Origin: Mnemiopsis leidyi
Lineage: Eukaryota; Ctenophora; Tentaculata; Lobata; Bolinopsidae
DNA length: 64,000 nucleotides
Direction of reading: 5' to 3'
Assembly: GCA_000226015.1 (NCBI GenBank)
Contig: JH153733.1
Span: 41,734 to 105,733 of the forward strand
Shown here piece by piece: positions 1 through 13,300 of this stretch (position 1 is the first letter of the stretch; each line of letters begins with the position of its first letter). A program made the position numbers and the translations under genes. A model generated the notes under the pieces. The model did no database searches. It was given only the letters and a program-made list of their open reading frames with translations, and was not told the DNA's origin.

Positions 1-118
1 GTTAAAGTGATCTAGTTTAACTACCAGAACAAGAAAAAGGAAAAAAAGTTAAAGAGATTTAGTTCAACTACCAGAACAAGAAAAAGGAAAAAAAGTTAAA
101 GAGATTTAGTTTAACTAC
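1..118. repeat. 47-bp tandem repeat starting at a 5' splice site
   Basis: About 2.5 copies of a 47-bp unit. Read on the minus strand, each unit starts GTAGTT and ends CTTGTTCTG, so each copy repeats both the exon end (CTTGTTCCG) and the donor of the exon ending at 119. The array continues off the left edge. Confidence 0.85.
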
Positions 119-1311
119 CGGAACAAGGCTCCAGCTTAGCATGGATGTCAACCTCCCCAATTTTAGTGAGACCAGTACACTCGTTCTCAACGACACACGT
201 GTAAACGTCGATATCTTTCTTCTTAATGCTGTTGAAGGTCAAGGTGGAAGACCGCTTCATCCTTGTGCCATTTATCATCTTTCCTGAAAAATGAATTTGC
301 CGATCGTAGGACTTTTTGAAAAATTAATTCTATGCTGATTTCTTTGAATTTTGAAATGATGCACTGGAAATCACTGGTTAGAAATAGCCAATCGCAATTA
401 TCTCTCAACTTGAACTTATTCAGTTCAAGCAAATTTCAGTTCAAGCTAATCAAATACAAAACCAAATCTTCTTCACAACTATCTACAACAACTTACCATC
501 CAGTCCCTTAGTCCAATACACCAGATCTTACTTACCATCCAGTCCCTTAGTCCAATACACCAGATCTTACTTACCATCCAGTCCCTTAGTCCAATACACC
601 AGATCTTACTTACCATCCAGTCCCTTAGTCCAATACACAAGATCTTACTTACCATCCAGTCCCTTAGTCCAATACACCAGATCTTACTTACCATCCAGTC
701 CCTTAGTCCAATACACCAAGATCTTACTTACCATCCAGTCCCTTAGTCCAATACACCAAATCTTACTTACCATCCAGTCCCTTAGTCCAATACACCAGAT
801 CTTACTTACCATCCAGTCCCTTAGTCCAATAGACCAGATCTCCACTATCTCCCTCACACTCAATAATGACATCCTCCCCTAACGAAATGTCATATCGACT
901 GTGTGGCTTCTTGATGAACTCAGGGATGTTACATTCAGGACTGTCAGGTATGGTGGAGGAGTCTACACACTCCTCGTTGTTCCAGTAGTAGTTGTCCGGA
1001 CACGTGCAGGTGTAGGAACCGTCAGTGTTTACACACGTGGCCAGGTCACCTGCAGTAGGGGGAGGGGTTAGAGACGCCAGAACAATTGCCATGCATTATC
1101 AATAGAGTTAATGGGAATATTATGAAACATTTACCAGTTTTTGCCGATTTTAAGTACCTTAAGAAAACATCTTTGGCGATATATTGAATCTTTGGGCAGT
1201 ATTTCCTTACCTTTGCAAACAAACTGGTCTCTCTTGCACTCATCGATATCTACACAAGTGTTGTTGATTCCCATAAATCCAGACTTGCAGAGACATGATG
1301 TTTCTCCATCT
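119..1311 (-). CDS. EGF1 end, calcium-binding-type EGF2 and second Ig-like domain
   Basis: Exon 1211-1311 finishes EGF1 ([16 protein letters not shown]) and opens EGF2 with DIDEC, the calcium-binding EGF start. Exon 810-1049 completes EGF2 ([13 protein letters not shown]) and begins an Ig domain ([18 protein letters not shown]). Exon 119-283 gives the Ig C-half with [11 protein letters not shown]. All boundaries agree in phase. The donors at 810 and at 119 each head a tandem array. Confidence 0.85.
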
Positions 1312-4300
1312 CTGGAAGGGAAAACAAGATACGTCACAATCACATGCTTTCCTTGCGATGCTGATTAACTGATAAAGTGGATGACACCGTATTTGATTAT
1401 CACACATGCATGACCTGAACCGTTTGAATTCTTGGCAAGAGTTGGGACAGGTAGAAATTCCGATAAAGCTTGCCTCCCGGTATAGCGCTTCCTGATTGCA
1501 GCCCAAAAATCCTCAAACTGGTTTTACCAAAATGTGAATTCAGGTTTTACCAAAATATGAATTCAGGTTGAACAAGTAAGTCTGTTACGAGGTGGGATAT
1601 TAAAAAGCTGGGTATAAAGCTGCTTGTATCCGGATATTCGACTGACAACCCGACCTTGGCTCAGCTTGTCATGTTTGTCAAGTTCGAGCGGTTACAAATC
1701 TCAGAGTATTGAAATTATAAACCCTGTATAGTGACCTTAGACATTTGTAAATAAGTTGCTTTGAATTATTAGATTGTAGTCGGTAGTGTGGCTCGAAGGC
1801 TTTAGGCTTCGAGTGAGATGACCCTTTGTATCTATTGTACCTATTGATTATTACGCTTATATTCTAATAACGAAAACAAATCAGCAAAAGCGATGGAACG
1901 GCTGAAACCAACCATAGCAGAGCAAAACGAGCTAAACTCTCGACTCTTCAAAGTCCGAGAAAGAATGAAGATCGACCAAGTTGACCTAGTCATCCTCTCC
2001 AACATGGAAAACATTTTCTATCTCTCTAACTACGAGACCGTGGGTGGATGTGTCCAAATACTCTTGGTTACCCAAGCTGATATTCACATTGTCACCCGAG
2101 AACTGGAGGTTACTAACGTAAAGTTCAGATCAAATGTCAGTTTCTCGTTTTACGACGAGTCGCAGGATCCAATCAGAGTGATAGCTGATACGGTGGCAGC
2201 TAGGTTTGGAGGTGATGATGTCGGCTTGATGGGGCTGGAGTACAACACCACCAGACTTGCTTACAACCAAGTAAACCAGCTTCAGAAGGAACTCCTCACC
2301 ATCTTCTCCCAAGCCACATTCACCGATGTCTCTCTCCTGGTCTCCCGTCTACGTCTCATCAAATCTCCTAATGAGATCTCCAAAGTACGGCGAGCAGCTG
2401 AGATGGTCCACGCAGGACTCCAGGCAGGGGTTAGGAAGGTGAGACCGGGAATGATGGAGACGGAGGTAGGAGGTACTGTGCTGGAGGCGATGTGTAGACG
2501 GGGGTGCGAGTATACTGCCTACCCCGTATTTCTGTGTAGCGGGGAGACGGGGTGTCTAGGACATTACACTCCTACACAGAAGCTGGTTCAGGAGGGGGAG
2601 GTGGTTTTCTTTGAGATTGGAGGGTGTTATAACAGGTATCATGCTGCTAGGATGTACAGTGTCTATGTGGGGGAGGTGGTTCCAGAATGGTTCACCTTGG
2701 CAGAAAGTATTGTCCGGAAAGCAGTGCACGTTGGTAAAGAGCTTATGAAACCGGGAACCCCTGCTAAAGACGTCGACAAAGCAATGAGAGAGATCATATC
2801 TCAATACCCATACCCTCACAAGCAATCTGAGAGATCTGGATATTCCATAGGGATAGGATTCTACACAGACTGGAGTAATCCAGAGTTCTTCATCCACCCC
2901 ACCTCAGAGGGATTGTTCCTGGAGAACATGACGATACACTTGATACCCTGGATACAACTGCCAGGCAGAGGAGCGGTGGGGTTCTCCGACACTGTGCTGG
3001 TGACAAGGGAGGGGGGAGAGTCCTTGTTTGAAGGTGATCAGTACAGCAGGGAAGGTAGGCCGGAGTAACGAGGTCTTGCGGAGGGCACAGTAAGGTGGGT
3101 TATTGGTTACTACGTAGTGCGTACAGCCTACGTAGTGCGTGCAGCCTTATCTAGTGTATTGAATTCAGCAGAGGAAGATATAAGATAGGCCGCGGAAGAA
3201 TAAACTATGATCGTAAAATCGAAATGAAGTGCAGACATTTATGAGACTTGATAGTTACTCAGTAAGTAAGCCAGAATGTATTCAGGTGCAATATGTCCGT
3301 AATATCTATATTCAAGCAGTTCAAGATTTTATTGTAATATCTAATAATTTTAATCGAGCTGATAACGAATAGTGTGAAACCAAACATTGTAATATTGTAC
3401 ATAAAAGTTTCTCATTAAAGAATCTAATTGTTTAAAACTTCTTTTTCTCTTCCGAGTCGACCCAAAACAACTAAGAAAGCAAAATAAAAGCAAACTAACT
3501 TGTTAAGATAACAATCTCCGCCAACTCCACAATCAACATCGGTACACAAGTCCATCTGTTCGATCTCCTCGTCAGTACACTTGGGAATCTCGCAGTACTC
3601 GAATCTACAGAGAGGAACAAAAACTCAAATAAAGAGAGAATTGAAAAACAATTAGAATGATGAATGTGAATTTACTATGCATTCGTATGTTGCAACGGAA
3701 TTATTTGATGTTTTGCAGAGTAGTAGATTCTCCTAAATTAGCACTGAACGAAAATGTGAATTTCTGAATTCAAATCTCAGCAAATATTAAACACCACAAA
3801 TAACCGTTTGTTAGGGTCCATTGTGTAACACCAAAGTTTACCATTTCCGTCGGGGTCTCTGCAGAAGTTGTGTTCCCCGAGCCCTGCATCGGGATACCTG
3901 AAATTGTTTTTCTTGAATGAAGGGTGCGCAATGATAAGGCATTAGATAAAAACAGCACCAATACCAACTATCCCGCTTGAGTATCGTAGAAAAGAGATGA
4001 TCTCTGCTATAAATTGGTATATTCTCTTCCATATATACGCAGGTTGTCTGAACCAAATCAGGAGGAAATTAACATCACTTTTATTGATCCTAACTTCAGT
4101 AACTTCACCTGTCTGGCATCTTGGTGTGGAAGTGTGGCGTTGTTTCGCTCCACCTCTGACATGTCCGTCCTGTCTTCGTCACGTTCGTTTGTCCTAGTGT
4201 GTAGACGGTTAATTCGAGATACAAGCTTTATATCGGGATACAAGCTTTTATTTATGGTGTTGTAAAGTTGGCTTCCTTTGGTACTATGACGATGAAAGGG

Positions 4301-7300
4301 ACGATGATATTTGAGAATGTCATTTTTGTCGCGATTTTCTCCTTTGTCGTCCAGATCATCACTAAAGAAAGATGCTAAGATGACGGAGAGTTTATTGATT
4401 CTTACTGCTCACTCTATACAAAGAACCAATTGTATCCGACATACATCAGATTATCAAAATTTCTGTTTTGGAAAAGTCAAGTCAACCAATCAACCAGCAA
4501 AGAATTGTACTTTTTAATAAGCAATTCATTTTGGGAATCTTTTAGCCCATTAACAAAAAGCAACTTGCTATTACCAATGTAAGTAACCCTATCATCCCCA
4601 TCCTTGACATACTGACAGTCGATATTCTTGGCGTCTCCAATAAGTCTGATAATATTGTTAGCTTTGCTTGCCATCACCATCGGTCGCTCTTCAGAAAATC
4701 CTTAAATTTGAAAGGTTAATTGTCAGATTAAAAAGTTAACGTCGACTTGCATTAGGAAGATAGATAGGTAGGACACGAAAAAGAAAATGTACGGAAATTT
4801 CATTTGAGACAACAGACAAAGGTGTTTTGGGGAATAAGGGTCACAAATTTTTATCAATAAGAGGCTAGAAAATAGTACTTTCTAGTTTAGGATTGGTAGA
4901 AATTTGTGACCCTTCCCAAAGAACGTATTTCTCTATTAAAGAACTGTAGAGGAGACTGTACCTTCACACTTAGGAACTCCGCAGAACTCCCATCTTTTCT
5001 CGGGGTCCATTGTGTAACACCAGGGTTTACCTTCGCTGTCCGGATCTCTGCAGTAGTTGTGTTCTCCGATACCTGGGATATTAGCAAGGTTATACTTATC
5101 ATTCAGTTTCACCATTTCACCAAAATCAATACTTTCTTTGGCATCAATACGAATATCATGAGTCATGAATATTTAATTTCAGTTTTAACAAAAAAGTATT
5201 TAACGATGACTTCATCACTGTTGCTGAATTTGATGCCTTTAAGTTATTTGCTACAAATTAACAAACTATAACTCCACTTATGACTATAACTCCACTAGTG
5301 ACTACAACTCCACAAAAATGTCTAATAACTCCACAAATGACTATAACTCTACAAATGACTATAACTCCACAATGACTACAACTCCACAAACGACTACAAC
5401 TCTACAAACGACTATAACTCTACAAATGACTATAACTACACAAATGACTATAACTACACAATGATTATAACTCCTCCACAAATGACTATAACTCCACAAT
5501 GACTACAACTCCACAATAACTATAACTCTACAATAACTATAACTCCACAAATGACTATACCTCTGGAAGCAAACACGTCGGGGGTGAAGTAATGTCCGTG
5601 TGGACGTTGTTGGTTCCACCTCATACACTCTCTACCGGTCTTTGTTTCTGATCTGGTCCCGTTGTACACGGCAAACCCGTACTCAGTGTTGTAGCAAGGA
5701 ATATCTGCGGAGGTAGAGGGTTTTAGGGAGAGTGCAGAAGGTTAACGGATATTTGTATATATCACTTGATAGCGTTGCTACTTTGCTCTATATATAGTAT
5801 GAAATCTAAACTATATTGCCAAATTGGCCTAGCGTGAAGGCCATGTCAAATGCGAGCTCATTGCATGGCTTATATGGTGAGAGGAATATGTAAGTTTACA
5901 ACCTTGGCTACTTGACTTACAAATACATACAACAACAGCACTTACCCGGTTTACAATAGTAAGTAATGTTGAGGTACTTCCGGTCAGTCTCACATGGTGT
6001 GCCGTAGTTCTCGACCAGGACTGACAAGTCACAGTAACTCTTACCGTCACACTTCTCTTTCGTGGACTCTGAAGTAGGTTATTTGGAGTGGGGTGTATGT
6101 GCAATATTTCTACATATGGTCGTCAAACAGTGATAGAAATGCCGCCATATGTCTAGTGGTACCATTTCTTGTGCAAACATATTTTGCTTTTTTATTCAGT
6201 CATTTACCTAATTATATAACAACTAACAAGCTTGAAGTAAAATTTTACAGCTACACTGCTTTTAATTCTAGTGATAATAAAAAGTTATCGTTGGGGTTTT
6301 TAACTTAATTCAAAGACACAAAATTCCCTCATTACCCGATGTTTCTACAGTAGAATTACAGAAATCAGAATCCGAGTACTCAAAACAGCCTTGATCCTTA
6401 GTAGCACCGTAGTTAGCTTCCATCACCACGATTCGCTTGTCGCTGTCGCACTGAATTGGAAGAAACGGTCATCAGAGGAAATGCGGCGTCTCGTGTGTGA
6501 AAAACATTCTAGAATAACTGTATACCGGATATATTAAAAGAATTTATTATTTTCGTAGTATTTCGTTGGCCGCGTGATTAAAAGAATTTTCAAAATAACA
6601 CAAGGGAGTGTAGGGCATTCCCGAAAAGACGCTTATTGTGGACTTGTATAGAATCTTTACTCTTCACAAATAATTCATCATCATCACACCTTATAGCATT
6701 ATCTGGTTATGCGGTTGAAACAACACTGAAATATAAAACTTGTTTTTCCGAGTTATTCCTAAGAAACCGAGATGAGGCAGTATTTTAGTATACTTGGCTT
6801 GGTAGCAAGAAGCGAGTGTTATATCTACATTCTACAACATGGCAAGACGAACGAAACCTGTGAAACTGGTTTACGCAAATAGAAAAACTTGAAACCGAAG
6901 TGTTTTTACGATTATGAAATCGGTATTTAGTCAGTCGAGCACGGCTTCCAGCTGATAAAACATTCAGGTCCGTTTCACCCACGTCCAGCTAAGGTAATTG
7001 TGAGGTGATGGCGTCACAACTTGGAAATTTCCGAACGACCCACGTACTTCAAGTTGGCACGTTGTGTCTTGGCACGTACCTCAACTCGACCTATTGTGTC
7101 TTGTCACGTACCTCAACTCGACCTATTGTGTCTTGGCACGTACCTCAACTCGATCTATTGTGTCTCGGCACGTACCTCAACTCGATCTATTGTGTCTTGG
7201 CACGTACCTTAACTCGACCTATTGTGTCTTTTCACGTACCTCAACTCGACCTATTGTGTCTTGGCAAATCACTGCAGACCTCACTTCAGCGTCTTCAATC

Positions 7301-10300
7301 TCCCAGTTGTGGGTGTTCACTGAAATTGTGATCGGTAATTCATTGCATGTCATTCATTAGGTTTATTTCGGATTATCAAATATTAAAACAAACCAGAAAA
7401 CTAGGAAAGGAAATGAAATTCGACAATCCGGGGATCGGATCCGCCCAATGTTCACAAACTAAAGTCCGCGGCGAACTTTTAATCTGTTAGAACTGGCGGA
7501 TTTACTCCGCCAAAAAAGCTGGCCACCGCCGTTAGGCTCAGGGTTATCTTTGGTGCATTTTACATATTTGTCTGCAAGAGGAGACGTCACTCTTACCTAT
7601 TTGTCTGCAAGAGGGGACGTCACACTTTTCCCACCGAACCCCTTCCTCGTTAACATAACACCATAGGTATCCAGAGTTATCAGGGTCGCGACAGTAGTTG
7701 TGATATCCTAGTAGACCCTAAAATTTTACAAAATCTTATTTTCCTGGATTTTAACAGATGATGATAATTAGCTGGAAAAGTAGGAATGAGGACTTTAGAC
7801 TTTTGGACAAGGGCTTTAAAATGACTCGATGATTATTAAATTTGATAATGGATGATATTTCTTCCAACTGTACCCGGACAAAATCCGAGAGCGAGAATTA
7901 ATACTCCTATATGAGGAGATCGGAGAAGATATATTTCTTAACTTCTTAAGAATCACGGTAAATTATAATCTGCTTACGCCAGGATAGTTTTCAGGAGTTC
8001 TAGTGTGTATGTTGGGTACTTGAGATGTCCAGTATTGACACTCTTTCCCAGATTCAGTCTCCGATAAAGTTCCGTCGTACAAAATCGTGTTGTTAGCTGT
8101 CATATCGAAACACTCTGAAAGAGGGTTAATATAGGCTAACCGCTTATCGAATTTATCCCAGTTTCCCATTTAGAAATTATTACATGCTAGGGATGGCCCG
8201 GATGCAACAATTGATAAATTAGCGTTTTTATAAAAACTCCAAAACTTTAAATCTAGGTATATGTCAAAGCTTTAAAATGACATTCTCTTCCTTTACTTCT
8301 TATTTGCCATCGTTTGGTTTTAGCGAATTGGAGTTTGTCAACTTACCATCATATGAAGAGTCACCACCTAAAAGGTTTAGGGTTTAGAAAAAAGCATTCA
8401 ACATACCAGAGTAACACAACAGTAAAAGGCTTGAAAGCAGAAAATGGCAACCACAAAATCAAGAAATGTACAAAAATCAGCTCGGTTAATATCATATGTC
8501 ATACAATCGTGATCAAAACGAACGAAAAGAAGTAAATCTACTCACAGAAAGGGCAACATTGATCAGGAGCGTAAGTTACGTTGTAACAGTGGGTAGGCAT
8601 CTCACAGTAGTATTGGGCACACATCTCTCGTTTTTGTCCGTCTGGAATAACAGTTGTTGGACTTTTGAAAGATGGAAACCCTAGAGTTGATCATGCAATC
8701 ATCATGACATTTTTCTATAATTTCTACATAAATTTTGTTACTTTTACTAAGATCTACTCATCAATCATGACTGTAATACTACTACCAAACAACTTCTTTA
8801 CTAATGCCACACTCCCGTCGCCGATAAAGAATCGCCAGTGCTATCGGAATCATAGTGTACGACCAAGATCTCACAATAAAAAAAGTACAGTTTACAGCTA
8901 TACTTCTTTTCTGGAGAAGACAAAGATCTCACAATAAAAAAGTAAAATTTACAGTTATGCTTCTTTTCTGGAGAAGACCGAGATCTCACAATAGAATAAG
9001 TAAATTTACAGTTATGCTTCTTTTCTGGAGAAGACCGAGATCTCACAATAGAAATAAGTAAATTTACAGCTATACTTCTTTTCTGGAGAAGACCGAGATC
9101 TCACAATAAAAAGTAAAATTTACAGTTATGCTTCTTTTCTGGAGAAGACCGAGATCTCACAATAGAATAAGTAAATTTACAGTTATGCTTCTTTCTGGAG
9201 AAGACCAAGATCTCACAATCAAAAAAGTACAATTTACAGTTTACTTACTTTCTTCGAGACACTCGCACATGGTACAAGGGTCAGGGTTCCAGGAGTCTCC
9301 AATGTTGTAGTACCCCAGAGTTTCTTTGTTTCGACACTCTTCGCTACCTGTTACAATGAGGAGACGATCTTTGACTTGTAGCTTGTAAAGTGATCGTAGT
9401 TGGATGAGTAATAGATAGTATCCATAGTAGATAGTATCATAATAATAAGCGTTATCCGTTAAATTTTATTTATAATTTTATAAACTTAACTTTATTTTAC
9501 AGAAAATTGCAAGCTACACCCAGAAGCACTTACAAGTAGGACAGCAGACTCCTGGAGTATAATTAGGCTCACAACCCTCTTCCAAAGGAGGACAGTCCTG
9601 GCTGGCACACATTTCTTGTTTACCCTCCTCTGTAGATAAAAATGAGGGTTCGTGAGCAGCCGTAAGAACAAGTAAATGTTTTAAATGTACAAGTCACTCG
9701 AAATTGGTCAAAATTTGCTATTACATGTTTACGTGTGAAGGTTGCTTAAGATGATTTTATATTTAAGTATTTAAACCTAGAGAAAATGTCGCCCCTCACC
9801 AGTTTCTATGCAGGTGCAAGTTTCACAGGGGCTTGGAGCCCAGGTATCGTTAACATTATAAATATATCCATTCCTCACGTCCATACACGGCTCGGAACCT
9901 TAAGGAGAGAAATGGTTTGAGTCGATAAATCGACTATAATTTCTAACGAACGACCGCAGCTCTTGTTGAACTACATTGAAAAATTTCCTTTTCCCCAGCC
10001 AGCATAGCAAATACTTACAGACAGGACAGCACTGATCAGGTAGGTAAGTAACACCGTTTGGGCACTCCATCATCACACAATCTAATGTGTAGCAGTCCAC
10101 CAGACCTACAGGTATGGTTTTTAATTTATATAGCAGTTTGTAAACTTTAAGTGATCTCCAGGATCACTAACTCTATAATGAACAGGAACAACGACTGTTT
10201 TTGAGATTTCAAAGAATTTGAAGCAGTTTAAAAAGTGAGGAACACTTACGGTCACTGAAACACTCGCAGATGGTGCATGGATCTTCTTTGGCCCAGCGTG

Positions 10301-13300
10301 CACCAAGATCGTACTTTTGTTGTGTCTCAAGGTCTGTACACTCTACGGGTACTTTAGTCTTTAATCATCATTGGCCTTCAATCATAATATATTAGTATCT
10401 TAAAATTCGATGTTTGCTTTGGATAAAATCTAACTGTTACCAAAATATTAATGGTTTATTGATGCGATATTTCATCCTCTGCATAAGTAATTTTTGGGGT
10501 TCATCGCATAAGTCTTCAATTACATCTACACCATTCAATAACAATCGCGTATAATCTTGATTAGCTTACTATACATGATGGGCAGAGAGTATTTTACAAC
10601 TATGAAGCTTTTCTTTTTGCTATTTCTTTTTGTTTTAGTGACTGTATCTGTCGGTAATTCTATTGAGGATGGTTCAAATGGTAAGAAATGGGCGAATATA
10701 ATTTAAACATGAATGTGTAAAACTTGGTTTCACTAGATTTGATCGAAAAACGCATTTTACCATAAAAAGATTGCACATATTACTAACAAAACCTGATCCT
10801 CTCCATAATGATTTTGTTCCTTTTTCATTCAATGCAACTCAGCCACCAAATTACTTGAAAAATTAGAAGGTGAACCGGTTGGTTCTCGTTAGTAATTTGA
10901 GAATATGCAATGACGATTGTATACTGAGTTAGAATCAGTTAGTCCACCTAAATCTCGTCTAAACCATAAGTATTCTTCATCTTCAGATCCAATTGTTTTA
11001 ACTAACCTTACCGTCAGATCCAAGTGTTATAACTATATACACCTTAAACCTTTAGATCCAATTGTTATAACTAACTACTCCCTTAGATCCGAGTGGATCA
11101 GTTAAATGGTGGAGAGAGGATGGAAGATGTGGGGTAAACTACAAACTCCCGAACGGCAGACCTGCAGAGTGTAACCCTCTACATCCTATGGGACACACTT
11201 GTTGTAGCGACAAAGGTTGGTGCGGTAAAACGAGTAAGCATTGCCAGGTAAGTCCGATCGTAGTTCATTAATTTCACTAGGAAAAATTATTCCTTATCCT
11301 CTTTCATATGCAGTCTTTAAAATTTAAATGTTCCTTTTAGAGCGGAATAGAATTGTATCAACTATCGCATTCAAGATAAAAAAGCAATACAACGCAAACT
11401 TTATTATCCACTGTGTTTCTTAAGTTATTTACATGACGATTATTAACATGAGGATTTACAGTGTCCGGGCTGTGTAGATTATACAGCTCGATGGAGAAAG
11501 GACTTGAGATGTGGTGAGGAGTACGCTTTACCTAACGGATATCCCGCCCAGTGTGACCCTTTCCATCCTCAAGGTATCTACAAGATTTATCAGCTAGTTA
11601 TGGTCGATCCATAACATGGTTCTCTGTAAGTTCGATTGCACCCCAATTAGCGGCGGTTGATATGACTGTTTGTCAAAAGAATGATTTTCAATTAAGGGCA
11701 AGATGATCCCAACTCATAGCATCAATCAAATTTTAAATATCCTATCACGCTGCCATCTTATCATTCGATACTTGATACATAATTAAATCAATTACGTCAG
11801 TTTCTTTAATTCTGATTCCAGGAAAGTCATGTTGTAGTGATCTAGGGTGGTGTGGAAAGTTAGCTAAACACTGCAGCTGCCCCGACTGTCAAGACTTCCG
11901 AGCCTTGTGGAGGAAGGATCTGAGGTGTGGACCGATGTTTAAACTACCAAACGGTATGCCTGCTCAATGCGACCCTCGAAGTGCCAAGGTGGGTTGTGAA
12001 AAGACAAGGAAAGTTTTTAGCGTCTTACTATATGACAAGGAACGTTTTTAGCGTCTTGCCGCATTATCATTATAACCTGGATCTTGCTTTTTATTTTTAA
12101 GCACTTTAAGACTAATTTCAATTTTCTAAACTCTCAGAAATACTCCTGCTGTTCGAAGAAAGGATGGTGCGGTGCATCAGTACAACATTGTAAATGTCGC
12201 GGCTGTGTCAAATTTACAGATAGTGGACCTATCGAATTTAACCAGTCAACCAAGAAGTGGAATAAAGTTAAATCAAGAGGTTCAAGAAAAGTTGCGTGAA
12301 CGGAAAGTGAAAACTGAACACAGCTCATTTAAATATGATGCAATAATGTGAATAACATTAATTGTATTTTTAGTACTCACTGTTTCGATCTGGATCTGAA
12401 ATATTGTGTTTTATTAGAAGAGTTATACCGATTGCTTTGATAAAAATCTAATTCATTTTTCTAATTAATAAACATAGTTTTTATGACAAATACAATTGCA
12501 CCTCAAGTTCCCACTTCCCAAAAACTCTAATGTTTTTAAAGAAATAAATCTATCAGTCTATTACATATAGCATGAAAATTGTATCTCTAACCCAGCTGTC
12601 CTCACCTTGACAGTCAGGGACGGAACAACCCTCCCATCTGACACCGGGCTCGGTAGTGTAACACCAGGGGTACCCTGTACCATCAGGATCTCGGCAGTAG
12701 TTGTGATCTCCAAGACCTGGAGACGGGGTTTACTAGTCTTTTATATAATTATAAACTTAGCCGTTGCGTTGGGTGGCGCGTATGTTTGATTGCGTTTATC
12801 ATTTTTTGTTCTGATCGATTATCAATCGATTATCAATTATTTGTTATGCGTTTATTGTCTAATGGTAATAAAACATGGTCGCAAATAATTAATACTAATG
12901 GTCGCAAATACTTATTCAATATGAATTGTCTCGATAACGCGTAAAGTTGCTATGAAGAAAGCTTAAAAGTGTATCGCCAATTATGATGCGTGTGTGGCAC
13001 AGTTGATAATTGGATTTCGGTAATGGCTGTAAATGTCAACCGCTATAAACGGTAACTTCTAATAAACAGGCGTGAGATTTCTGGGGACAATTACCGGCTA
13101 TACTTGTCGGTCAAGCCAGGTGAGATTTTAAAAGTAAAACAGCGACTGCAATTGGAACCGATTGTAATTCTGTTTAGAAACATCCCTTACCGTACCTGCG
13201 TTAGGGAAAAGTTCCGGAGTTCTGTCGTGAAGATTCGGCGACTGCTCTGTCCACTTTTGACAGGGGATTCCCCGGACTGTTTCAGCTACTGTTCCACCAT

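Noticed and set aside
1-842. CRISPR-like arrays
   Set aside because: Units are head-to-tail copies with no unique spacers, in an animal genome, and each contains an exon end and donor.
479-872. Repetitive minus-strand ORFs with 13-residue repeats
   Set aside because: They are the 39-bp array read in the wrong frame; the exon frame gives the Ig domain end instead.
7005-7360. Plus-strand ORFs with repeated CLGTYLNS-type units
   Set aside because: Translation of the 32-bp array on the strand opposite the SUEL exon; no start or splice context.
8801-9310. ORFs with FWRRPRSHN-type repeats on either strand
   Set aside because: Open only because of the 57-bp array; intron of the mosaic gene.
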